From Tubiluchus corallicola (lineage: Eukaryota; Priapulida; Priapulimorpha; Priapulimorphida; Tubiluchidae): a DNA stretch of 64,000 bases. Shown here in pieces: positions 1 to 45,819 of this stretch. The stretch's first letter is position 1, and every line of letters begins with the position of its first letter. A model generated the notes under the pieces. The model was not told the origin of the DNA. It worked only from the letters and a program-made list of their open reading frames with translations, and searched no databases. The stretch covers positions 737,214-801,213 of the forward strand of contig JAQGDQ010000033.1 of the NCBI GenBank assembly GCA_030141605.1. The letters run 5' to 3'. The position numbers and the translations under genes were made by a program.

Positions 1-150
1 CGCCACGTCTATTGTAGACATTGGGCAGGCAGAATTCTAAAATAAAAGAAATCTGCCTTACACAGGTAAACGCAGCAGTAAGAAACTAGACACTGCTACG
101 CCAATGGCTTGTCAGCACCACTTCCGATTAAAAACACAGTGCGCTTGATT
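1..150. repeat. Dispersed repeat family, copy 1
   Basis: Shares ACATTGGGCAGGCAGAATTC, AAATCTGCCTT, GGTAAACRCARCAGT and CCAATGGCTT with the copy at 40.7 kb. No coding capacity seen; the left edge is cut by the window. Confidence 0.75.
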
Positions 151-1209
151 TATAAAACGCAAATACAAGAAATCTTTAAATTGCTGTTTCCGTAAATTCA
201 CGTTGAATGTAAGTTCCTAACTCTCCATGCTTTCATCGTCCGTTATAATAATAAGCGAACCTGAGCAAACCATGAAGCACAGAATACTAATAATCATTAT
301 TACGCAATTATTACAAATTTAATAATATTAAACTTGTCTTGTTTTTCAATCTAATATCCTTTATTTTTCACGTCTTTTAGATTTTCATACGCGCTGCTGC
401 GTACGTAATGAGTCCATATTTGTTCTCACTAAAAGAGATTTACGCTCTATACTGCATCATGCAACACGCTAATTTATTTTAATTTATTAAACCGTCTTTT
501 AGAATTTCTTCACGAATCACCACACATAATGATTTATCTTTGTAATTTGTTCAATCATGTTTTGTCCATTTTAATAGCGTCTTCATCAGCATAAATACAT
601 GAATTAATTACATAATTTATGATTAGTTAATAGTTATGTGATTTAACAGATTTGTCAATGCAATCAAGTAAAATTAATTCCTCTCAAGATGTATAAAGCA
701 GTATACATGTGATAAAATTTCACGACAGACAAAAAAATTAAAGATACAGAATACGAATATAAAATTAGCTTTATTGCTCAAGATCTCAAGCCGAATGGCA
801 TGTGGATAGACTTTTGTATAAAACTAGCAAGCCTACAGCATTCACCTTTACAGACAAAAAGCCAAATTGGAATAATTGCATTACCGCATGCGTTCTGTTT
901 TATACATGTCCATTTGCATTACTGGGCTTCTCAATCATACCCATTAGTAACATTTCGGGATTGGTCAAAATCTGCCTTCGTAACATTAATTATTATTATT
1001 ATTTGCGCACCAGACGTCGTTTGAGTACTGGCATTGTAGGCCACGCGATTTACGCATCCCCAATTCTCTCATGCTCAAATGTCCCTATACCCAAGCTCTT
1101 TGGCCTGAGTGGCCATACACTGTACTCAAAGTATACCCAAGTATTCATACTCAAGTATCCCGTGCCTAAATGCCATGTTCCTTCTCAGACACCATTTAAA
1201 ACTATTGAC

Positions 1210-1450
1210 AAATAGTGCATCAACAGCTGCAACTGGTAATTTGTTCCAAGAGTTGACGATACGGGGCGTAACAAACGGGATCGAATATTGGTTCGTGTAA
1301 ATAGTTTGGAGGAATGTCCACGGAGTTGTCTAGGAAAGTGTGAAGAGAAATCTTTCCGGAAGATGGGTAATGATCCCTCGGTAATCCTAGCCTTGACAAT
1401 TTTGTGGGAATTGATGAGAACAACATCTCTGTCTCCGCTATTCTAAAGTT
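1210..1450 (-). mobile_element. LINE ORF2 C-terminal fragment
   Basis: Minus-strand open frame with SLHTFLDNSVDIPPNYL, the kind of sequence found just after the reverse transcriptase in CR1/jockey-type LINEs. It is short and isolated, a dead copy. Confidence 0.45.
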
Positions 1451-1838
1451 GATATCGTAGAAAGGTCAGCATCCTCAGCTACTTGAACACATCGGTTGTG
1501 TTTTTTTCCAGTTCAGAGCGGAATACTGCTCTACAAGACTACTAAAATTTACACACGAATTGCACAACAGCTTTATACAGTGAAATGATTCCTGGATGTG
1601 ATACAACGTTTAATCGTACCAATATGTTGAATTACTTGTGAAATAATATTTCTTATTTAAGCGCTCCAGTTTAAGCCATTCGTTATTGTAGCACCAAGAT
1701 CTTTTATAAAATAGATTATCCACAATCTTTAAGATAATGTGGAGTTCAACTCTTAGAGCGGATACACAAAAGATGGCTTTTTGTTAAGTTCCAATAATCA
1801 TTCTTCACACCGTCTTTCAATATTGTGAAGGTTAAATT

Positions 1839-1861
1839 GTATATATATATATATATATATA
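1839..1861. repeat. (AT)n microsatellite
   Basis: Eleven AT units. Similar short AT runs occur near 32994, 44540 and 58929. Confidence 0.9.
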
Positions 1862-3476
1862 AACAAGGCTAATCATATGTATAATATATATGCCTACTAG
1901 ATGGACAAGCACAACAAAAGTGTATAAAATGTGTGCAATGTGTGAGTTTAAGATGCTAATAAGTATAAATTAGTATATTTAAATACAATAAACTGTATTT
2001 TATATGGTTTCAGTAAACTAACAACCGATAAACATTTCATATTAAATTGCCTGCTGTACGTGTAATCTGTGACATAGGTTCAGTTGTAAATTTACATGAC
2101 ACGTTCAGTGAAGTTTAAAAAAGTCGGTTTTGTTTGCACAAAATTTCTGTTGTTTCGTTGTTTAAAAAGTTTTTGCAACGAACTAACTGCTGTAAGGTCG
2201 TCACTTAAAACATTTCAGCAGTTCCCTACCAGTGTACAAGTACATAAAACAGCTGGGTGCCAAACCGCTGTGACTCCTTGTTTTTATACAACTATAGTAA
2301 ACTAAATAACTTTTCGACACGACATGTAAACAACTCCAAATACTGCATGCCCTGCAACTTTTTTGCAGCATCAGCAATGGTGGGTTAAATTTAACTGCAA
2401 ATTAATTTATAAACGGCTGGCAACGACAAAATACGCAATAAAAACTTACAAACGCAAGTGTTGTAATTCAGGCAATGGGACCTGACAAAAAATTCGCAAT
2501 CCACAAATCCAATACGTATTATCCATACCCAATACGTATTACGCAATAACCGAGCACACTGTTTTCAAAGCTATATACCTACATGTACTAGTGCTTGATG
2601 CCTTCTCTTTTATGAGTTCGCATTGTATTAGCAATAAACCATATTCGCTAATATGGTGTTATATAGCGTATTTGATTAAGCATGCTTTTTGATTATCCTT
2701 GCAGCCTAAGCCGAAGATTAACTTGCGTAATTGACAGCAGCTCTGAGCACACTATAAGCATAATTATAATAACACATATTACATTCTTCCTTGTTTTTAC
2801 ATTTTTGGGTTGAATTAAAATTTAACGTAGTTACGGTCACGTGTGAAAGCAAAACAAGAATTTGCTAACTTCCGTTGCCTTTTAATTTTATTCAATGCAT
2901 ATGAGTTTTACAGACTATTAATGACGTGCACATGAAACACAACATATAAGTAGATTTTCTTGCTTATAAAGGCATGTTTTAAATTATTGAGAAAGTTCAA
3001 ATAAAGTTCTCATTCTTGCTTTGTATAATGCATGACTGACAGTATATCACAACTGACGCTATTCATATCCACAATGTACTACACATGTATGAAATAAAAT
3101 AAAGTCAAGTTATCAATTCATGCAGTAATAAACTGTTGTTTTAAGGACCATTGTCACTACCTTGAAAGAATGCAGACATTAAAACCACGCATATTACAAT
3201 AAAGATGCGTATTAAATGTGATAAACATTATAAATGTTTCAATTTTAACACAGCAGTGTGCATTTGTAGAGTACTAGCAAAATCGCAGTCATTTTTGTCT
3301 TGTCCACTCCCTAGATACCGTCTCTTCTGAATATTAAAAATTTCTAGTTTGTCTGCATATCAGAGATTCCTTGGAGCTGCTGAGAAGTCACTCATGGTTG
3401 ACTACTTCATAGTTTCCTTAATAAGATGAAATAGTTTAGTTTTACAACTATTTTACAGAATCCATAAAGTGATCTT

Positions 3477-3482
3477 TTTATT
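3477..3482 (-). terminator. Polyadenylation signal AATAAA of the annexin gene
   Basis: Minus-strand AATAAA about 55 bases after the stop. Another AATAAA (3537-3542) overlaps the stop codon itself. Confidence 0.5.
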
Positions 3483-3537
3483 GTTTTAAAACAGTTAACA
3501 GTTCAGAAACCATTTACTATTAGAAAGCTATCGACTT

Positions 3538-37235
<33,698 letters not shown>

Positions 37236-37679
37236 CTAAAGGTAAAAAGGCTAACGTTGTGATTATTAATAACTTTGCATGTTTTATGAACAATGCAATC
37301 TACAGAACAGTGAAAATTGAATTGGAGCAACTAAATTTACCTATACAATAAAAAGTTCGGTATAGCTAAGTTAGCTAATCAGGAATGAGAAGGTTTAATG
37401 TACAAATTCAAAAGTGACTAATTATGGTGTGGTATACGCAGAAAAATCATTGTGTAACAAAAATGTTCGGAGACAAAGTTGACTTACATAAATTTGTAAA
37501 AAACTTGTTAAATAAATTTGAAAGCACATAATTATAGGTGAAGGTGAAACAAAAATTTCTGTTGAAAAGATTTATGATACAGACAACTCACAAATGCAAG
37601 AAGGCGGCTTGGTACATGACCGTTAAGAACAAGTAATTGAGGCAAGCAGGTTTTGAACACTTTAAATTTAAAACAAATC

Positions 37680-38530
37680 CGAGACGAAGCAGTTCAGTGC
37701 AGGTAGAGTAAAGCTACGATGAAGCAAATAAATGCAGAAAGAGAGATTCTGCGATGGAGCAGATTGATGCTGATGGAGTTAATCTGTGACTAAACAGTTT
37801 GGCCCTTGGTAAGGTGAAATCTTTGACAAAGAAGTTTGGTGCAGGAAAGGATAAAGCAGTTTGATGCAGGCAGGGTTAATCTGTGATGAAGCAGTTTGGT
37901 GTAGGCAAAGTAAATCAGTGAGAGAAGTATTTTGCTGTAGGCAGAGTAAATCAGTGATGAAGTAATTTGGTGTAGGCAGAGTAAATCAGTGAAAGAAAAA
38001 TGTTGATGTAGGCAGAGTAAACCAGTGAGAGAAGTATTTTGATGTAGGCAGAGTAAATCAGTGATGAAGTAATTTGATGTAGGCAGAGTAAACCAGTGAC
38101 AGAAGCATTTTGATGTAGGCAGAGTAAATCAGTAATGAAGTAATTTGGTGTAGGCAGAGTAAATTAGTGACAGAAGCATTTTGATGTAGGCAGAGTAAAT
38201 CATTGATGAAGTAGTTTGGTGTAGTTATAGTAAATCAGTGATGAAGCAATTTGATGTAGGCAGAGTAAATCACTGATGAAGTAGTTTGGTGTAGATATAG
38301 TAAATCAGTGATGAAGCAATTTGATGTAGAAAAATCACTGATGAAGCAGTTTGATAGAGACAGAATAAATGAGTGATGAAGAACGATACAGGAAGGCTAA
38401 ATTAGTGATGAAGCAATATGATGTATGTAGAAATATTAATGATAAAGCAGTTTGGTGTAGTTAGAGTAAATCACTGGTGAAATAGTTTGATGAACGTATA
38501 ATATAGCACTGATGAATCAGGTTTGGTGAG
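37680..38530. repeat. 35/36-base minisatellite
   Basis: Core unit starts TGTAGGCAGAGTAAATCAGT. Spacings between successive copies measured at 37937, 37972, 38008, 38044 and 38079 are 35, 36, 36, 35. In the middle, units ending GATGAAGTAATTTG tend to alternate with units ending GACAGAAGCATTTTG. Edges are degenerate. Confidence 0.88.
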
Positions 38531-38613
38531 GTACAAAAGTTTTCAGTGGAAGTTTTTGGACAAAAAATGATATTGGCTTTTGATATATAAATACGAAGTG
38601 TTATACATACAAC

Positions 38614-38747
38614 GCATGCTGTTGACGCGCCTCCCTGATGTCTTTTAATCCATCAGAATGAAACAAACTGCTGAATTGCATTCTTGCATTCTGTTGTTTA
38701 GTATGACGTGCTTCAGTGACAATCATTTTATCAGTGCAGTTTACATT
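38614..38747 (-). CDS. Possible 5' coding exon of the annexin gene
   Basis: An open stretch follows a good acceptor (pyrimidine-rich tract ending TTCACAG). It has an in-frame ATG eight codons in and ends at a weak GC|GTTGTA donor. Using that donor it is 44 codons plus 2 bases, exactly the phase the 37127-37235 exon needs. The more obvious donor 8 bases further on does not fit the phase. I recognise no motif in the peptide, so it may be chance. Confidence 0.28.
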
Positions 38748-39520
38748 CTGTGAATGTGCAAAACATGTAAAAGCGTGGTGATAATGGTGATTGTTGACCG
38801 ATATGAGTTCGGATTTGTGTAGTGCCAGACAATACCGGTGTCCTTCTACATAATGTAAAGTCAAATATACCTATATGAGAAATTATGAAAAGTATTCATT
38901 TTATCTACACACATACGTCACGTTTGACCTATTGTATAACATACGTCAATCATGATAGCATTTAACCAAACTCCCTCACATGCACCATAGCCTACACGAA
39001 CTTTCGAGAAAAAGCCCATGTGCACTATATTGTAGATAATAGTATATAACGCAGTTCACACTACTATCTGTGATATGACAAAGATTTGCTCATGCAGTAC
39101 CTTTTGGCAATTTCTGTTACTTACTTATATCGAATTTCCGGTTTTTCTTGCTGTCCAGGCGTCCCCAAATATGCACTCTTTAATGATTAAAAATGACTTA
39201 CAAGCCTGTTAGTGACTGTTTATCCAAGATTACATTGCAATTTTTTGCTAATACAAGATTACATTACAGAATGTTATCGGAAATTAACCGGTTTTTCGCT
39301 AGTTAAAATTTAGGTTGGCTGCATTTGAACAGTGCAAAAATAGGATAAAATAGAATAAGAAAACTAAGTAAACATTGTACAAAAATGTGATGCCCAATGA
39401 ATAATTATAAGCTAGTCATGAGGGATTCCAAATCTATGAAATGTCAATCATGATTGCATGCTAAATGAAATTTCTTTGTCAAATTTGGTTGCATTTCAGT
39501 GATTCGTGCATCACTTTGAC

Positions 39521-39661
<141 letters not shown>

Positions 39662-40724
39662 CAATAAATAAATCTATATTTGAAAATGTTATTTACAATC
39701 CCTCTATTTGTAGGATTCTATTTTTATCAAAAACACGTTATAATACTGTTTATTTCTTCAAACGTTTAAATGGACGAAGGCCTAAGGTTGTGAAAACCGA
39801 TCAAAATACGCAGAATTTTCATTAATTTTTCACTTGAAGTGTGCATGCCAAGAACTCAATGACATCATTTCAGCATATTTTGTTATTTCGATTTCGTGAT
39901 ATGGTGCGAGCACGTGGACTTAAACGTTTAGGCAACAAGCAGAACATTATTATGAAAACAATAGTGTGGATTAGCTAAAATCTGATGATTTTAAACCAAA
40001 CAAATTTAATGTAATCAAGAAAATCACTTACTATTTAAGCTTGCAAGTAAATGCATAAAATTGAGTTCGCGTTTATAAACTACAGTTTAATAAAAATAGA
40101 AACCTACTAATAAAATGCTACACAAAAATGCTTATTAGATAAAAATGTAAAGCTTTACTGATAAGCTTTTTATTTTAACACTATCAACGCTATGAACGTT
40201 ATCACGCGTGTATTACTAATAGTGATGCAGATACGAATGAACAGCACTACTAGTGATGCAGAGATGAGAAAATACTACTACTACTACTGATGCAGTAGGA
40301 ACAAACCGTATTATTAATGAAGCAGATGCAATCGTTAAACATAAAGTCTAGAGTATTGCATGTTTTTTGTACAAATTGGTAGGGTAATTAACAAACGTTT
40401 TGTAAATGAGCTTAATTTTATATCACATTTAACTGCTTACTTACTGCGACGCATAAGATGTTTAGAAATGATAAGATTAATCATACTCGGCGTATAATTT
40501 TATGCTGTACTCGAAGACATCAAATTCGCAATATATATGTTACAAGAAATTAATGTCGCAGGGTCTGCCTTACTAATATAAATATACAGTAAAACTTTGA
40601 CGAACAAGTCGAGGCGTAATTAAAGAACATAAATCTTGCTGTATAAATGTATAACTATTATAATATATTATCTAATCGTGTAACGATTTTCGTAGTACTG
40701 CGCGATGACAGTAAAATTCATCAT

Positions 40725-40880
40725 TGTCATCATTACGTCCATTTTAGACATTGAGCAGGCAGAATTCTAAAATCAAAAAATGTTAGAAATCTGCCTTCAA
40801 GGTAGGTAAACACAACAGTCATCCAGCAAAAAACTAGACATTGCTATGCCAATGGCTTCTCAGTACTACTTCCAAACTTT
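40725..40880. repeat. Dispersed repeat family, copy 2
   Basis: Collinear with window positions 1-140 at roughly 80 percent identity by eye, including GAGCAGGCAGAATTCTAAAAT and GCCAATGGCTT. Same orientation as copy 1. Confidence 0.75.
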
Positions 40881-43800
40881 ACTAAAATTAGCGCTGTCAG
40901 ATGACAAAACACTAAAAGAAACTCTAACTCTAAAAGTAACAAATACATTACTCAAATACGTGATTTAAGAACACGCATATAGATTGTAAGACAAGCAAAC
41001 AGGTAAAATACACCACATGTCCGTTGATAGACCACTTCTTTAAATATTAGTTTTAAACTGCCATGAGCGTCTTGGCATACCGGACCTCCAGTCGTTGGAT
41101 GACCGGATGTGCGTGCAGGGCCTCTAGATACGGTACACTGGGGTATCGCTCTCAAAATTTACAATTCTACACACTTAGAAAAACTGTTAAGCTCTTTTTT
41201 CAAATAATATAGTTGCAAGATAAGTGAACCTACTCTTGTCAATTCCTTCCAATCTGTTAATTGAGTGTTGCTGCGGGCAGCGTCATTAGTCATCGTTCTC
41301 ACTAGCGACTACATACCTGTAAAACCAACGAGTTTAACGCACGCATATGTAGTACTATATAGTATATAGATATGTATTACATAATAGAAAGTATTGATAT
41401 CGATATAGGGCTATCCAAGAGTTATAGTTTACAGTATTTCCATCCCCGTCATATGTTTTGTTGGTGATTTCGCTTGGATTCTCTCGGATTTCTTGAAAAT
41501 TCGCATAATTCGCACAGACCGAACACACATAATTCTTAATCAGATTACCATAAGCCGTATATATAATTTTAGTGCTCAAGCAGGATCAGAACAAAGTGCT
41601 GTTGCAAAAATACTATTAGAATAAAATATAATAATAATAAACAACTCATGCGATAAACATGAAGTTGGTATGAGTAAATATAAAAATGATCATAGGGTAC
41701 TTTACCGATTTGACTTTTGTGTTGATGATAATACAGTTCAATTATCTCATGTTTAGTGTCGATTAAACTGAGTATAGGATTTAGTATTGCCAAGCGTGAG
41801 GAGTTTCGTGTTTTGATGTTTAATTGTCAATTCGGGATTCCTGTTTTTTCAAATTATTCCTATTCCATTTCCTCCACATGGGATGCTTAAAAAGGCACTG
41901 AACTGACAGAGATGCTTTAACGACCTTTCGATCCCTAGCGTACATTTTCTTTCAACAAAATAAATAGCCGAACTGTGTGGCAGATAAAACTGTGTACCAT
42001 CCAGCAGTATTTCTTCTGGCGTCGTACATATTTATTTACAGCCTGGGCTCTACAATACTTAACTTCGGTTGCTAATCATAGATCGTGGCTTGTTGCTCCC
42101 AGGCTATTCTCGTTTTTTACAAAGCTAGTCTGCAATACTCCTTTCGCTTGCATTAGCGTACTGTAATTATACCTCAGTCAGTACTTTGGCCCCGCAAACA
42201 CAAGTTTAACTGACAATCTTCTTTCCTTAAACTTGAAATATTATATGTACATACGACTCCATCTATACACAACGCCAGACCACAATAATGATACCCTCAC
42301 CCGTGCAATACTTAAAAACATCCAAATATTGCATCCAAGAGAAAGAAAAACATTTGTCGACTTCTTCCCAAACACACAACGTGAACGATAAAACTTATGA
42401 TCGGGCTAGTTAATATACATTAATTATCTTTGTCAAAAATAAATAAATGTATATATAAATAAGTAAATAAATTAGTAAATAAAAAAATTCATTTTTGTTA
42501 CATTTTCAAATGAAAATTCAAAGAGAAAATTCCCGCGTGAGGTGCTGCACAACATAGCTTCATAACACAGTGAGGTTGTAAAATCACCGGTCTACGTATT
42601 ATGCTACAGATTATGGATAAATCGTATGCGCTAAATTGCCTATGAATACAATCGCACTGTTTCACGCACAACACTAAGATTATTTAAATAATGTTAGTAG
42701 TTTGGAGTACTTACCGTTGAGTTTTTGCTCTTTACAAACAAACCCAATCTGTACTAAACATACATAAACGTTTTTTAACTTATTAGATTTGTGCTTCTAA
42801 TAGAAAACTTCCATAATATAATACTTTGCTGCCGTATGCACATTTACTTGTCGAAAGGGCAATTACAAAATCTAGTTATTTCAACCTTTAAACAATAGCT
42901 AAGACGCACGCTTATAACAATTTTTAAAATTTTGCGACAAAACGAAAAATCATTAATGAGTGGTTCTCAGTTATTAAAGTTACGTAGTTCGACTTTGGAA
43001 GCGTAATTATACGAAACACTGGTCGGATGTGTTTGAGCTTTCTATTGATTTGCTTTGTCTCTACGCAACAAGAGAAGTCTTTTATATGACCAGGCGTTCA
43101 TTATTTGCGGAAATACATAAATCATTCAAGTAATTAATTACCCGTTAGACAACATCAAGATTAATTTTGCATTGTCAGCATCACATTCCGCTGCATCATT
43201 CATACTTATTTCAGATAGCAATTTCGGCTTTAATTTCGAGTTTGTATTTGATGTTATTAGAGCATGACGTAAAAGTGATTCAAGTTATAACAAGACTGAA
43301 TGAATTCAGATTCAAATCCGCGAGCGTAACGCCGTGACCATGTTTACACTTGATTATACATTGGTTAACTCACGTCAGTGCTTGTAGATTATTAGTGTGT
43401 CTAACTAGTGTGCACTGTGCTTGGTGCAAGGGCTTTGTGTTAATTACATCACTTGATCTGGCCTAGCCTGGCCCACTTTTGAAAAATACTTAACTCACAT
43501 CTACACCTACACGGTTACCCACACAAGAGTCAACCTTGCAAGTTTTCTGAGTCTAGTTACTATAGTTTTAGAGTTGTTCACATGTTATCCATTTTGGCTC
43601 CTATCTCGGACCCCCTTAAAGAATCCCAACTTTTTAAAACTCCATACATATTACGATACCTAAATACATATGAAAAATTATCTCAAAGCCCTAAGAGTTG
43701 AATGGCAATCGAAAACGTGACCGATCCAGTATCCTGGTCCTCCTGGACTCTTCGACAAAGATCATTATTCACTACACCAATTTCAAAGCACCTACTCTGT

Positions 43801-44044
43801 ATGTCTACCCTACGAGTTTCGTACTTCAGCTCTCTGCGTTTGTAAGTTAACATGAATTAAGCGGTGTCCCGGAAACTGGATGCTTAACAAAATGAAAAAT
43901 GAAAAAAAAATTGCGTATGGCGATCCGCGAGTTCCCACGGCCTAGCGATCACCGATAACGATGTTAAAATTGTGCAATAAACCGTGCTTGTTAGATTAAG
44001 AGTTAGCTCGAATACAAAAATTCTGACTGAATGATTTTAAGTGT

Positions 44045-44345
44045 AATTTGGACTTAGTTTGACTGGATTGGATTTTATTAGACTGGATTAGATTATATTA
44101 ATTTAAATTTGTTTGACATTGAACAGGATTGGACTGTATTGGACAGGTCTGGATCGGATTGAACTGGACTAGACTAGACAAGATAACCCTAGATTAGATT
44201 AGAGTGGATTATATTATATTAGTTAGTAAAGCAGACAAGAATAGATGCAATTGGGTCTGAGCTAATCTAAGCAGAGCAGATCTAGCCTTATTGTATTAGA
44301 CTAGACTAAGTTAGACTTGATTAGAACAGCTCAGTTTAAGATGAT
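44045..44345. repeat. Degenerate array of TTGGACTGGA / TTAGACTAGA units
   Basis: About 300 bases made of variants of GATTGGACTG and AGATTAGA, without a clean period; an old, diverged short tandem repeat. Confidence 0.6.
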
Positions 44346-45639
44346 TACTGATTTATTTTTCCTTGGCTCAAGGATTAATTAGGTTGGTCTACTTTGGATT
44401 AGGATAACTTTATACGCAGTTAGATAAAGTGTGACCGAATTCCCATAACAGTCGTTTGCTATATTTCTCAAAACAACAGTAATTAATCATATCAGTTTAA
44501 ACTCACAATCAACTTCGAACCCGAGCAGTGAACCTATAGATATATATTTATATATATATAACTATACATCAGCATAGTTCTTGATGGCAATGGGCGCAAT
44601 TCTTTGGTTGTTAAGTTCACAATAGAATCTTTTTTATTTACCTCCAGTTTTTATTTTATTTATTTTTTATTATTAAGTGCTTTTGTTTTTTTAATAACTT
44701 GCAAACACAAGTTAGGTCGCGCAGCTCACACAGCACACTCCCCACGCAAGAAGATTTATATTTTGATACGTGTGACTCGTCACCTTCTTGTGAAATGTCA
44801 CAGAGGTTTCTTGTTTTATTGTTAGGCTGGATCTCTTCTAGAGTTTTTTTTTGCACTAGGCCACAATTTTTGATGTGTGGTTAGGTTAGGTCATTTATTT
44901 AAGATCAAGCATTAGTCACGACTTTGAATATTAATAAAATCTGTGACATAATAATATTATTATTATTATTATTCGAGTCTACTCGTTTTTAATAGTGCAC
45001 CTTATTATTTAAGATAGTGCACCATTCAAGATTGAATATTATGATGAATGAGTATACTCTACTATTCAAGTCTGGTGTGCATAGGAGTTGAGGCAAATAC
45101 TTGAGGATCCAAGCTAAATCAAACAGTGAACAGGACAGGAGCATCCACGGAACCGAAACTCATTGTGACCACTCTGGAAACTTGATGAGAGACTGGAACA
45201 TGGCACGAGTTATAAAATTCGATTTAGTTACTTTACTTTTTTACTTTTCCAGCATCACAAGTGAAGTACACCTTTATATCTTTCCGAGGAATGAGGTGCA
45301 TTCTACTGGTTTAATAACGTGAAAGCGAAGATCATTGATAGTGCGCTGAATCGCCAATGTGATGTGCTGTATCATGTATGCAAAATGTATTATCTATTGA
45401 AAAGTTAGTATAAAATTCTTTGTCAAATTGCATTTTTGCGATAGTTAAGTTAATGTTGATTTATACTAGATGTAGTGCTACATTTTTTTCAAAATTTATA
45501 ATACTGATAAAATTATTGTTTTTTAATGTGTCCTTTGTTACTGAAATGTAGAATTGCCAATGTTTTATGTGATCAAGATTTGCTCAATAAAACCGAATTG
45601 AATTGGATTGATGACGGATGTTTTGTCATTCATTCCACG

Positions 45640-45720
45640 TCTTGCAGCGCTGAGCGGGAGCTCGTGACTGTAAACATTGGGCAGTGAGAATTTTAAAATC
45701 ATTTTCTAACGTGAATCATC
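45640..45720. repeat. Dispersed repeat family, partial copy 3
   Basis: Contains TAAACATTGGGCAGTGAGAA and TTTTAAAATCA, matching only the first part of copies 1 and 2. It sits directly upstream of the 45.8-kb LINE. Confidence 0.45.
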
Positions 45721-45819
45721 AGAAATTCAGGATTGTGCAATAACACCTAGCATAACTTAAAAAAGGAGTAACCTGGTGCGTTGTAAGGTAAAATATCTGT
45801 TTTTACCACAACACAAGTG

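Larger units (their letters stand above)
151..3476. other. Downstream flank of the annexin gene, no gene seen
   Basis: AT-rich sequence with a LINE fragment at 1.2-1.45 kb and an AT microsatellite. Open frames here (for example at 802-1215) lack splice, codon or family support. Confidence 0.6.

Noticed and set aside
41030..41155. Minus-strand peptide with HPVIQRLEVRYAKTLM as an upstream annexin exon
   Set aside because: It stops soon after, phases do not fit, and it resembles transposon-type sequence rather than a CFAP97 or annexin part.
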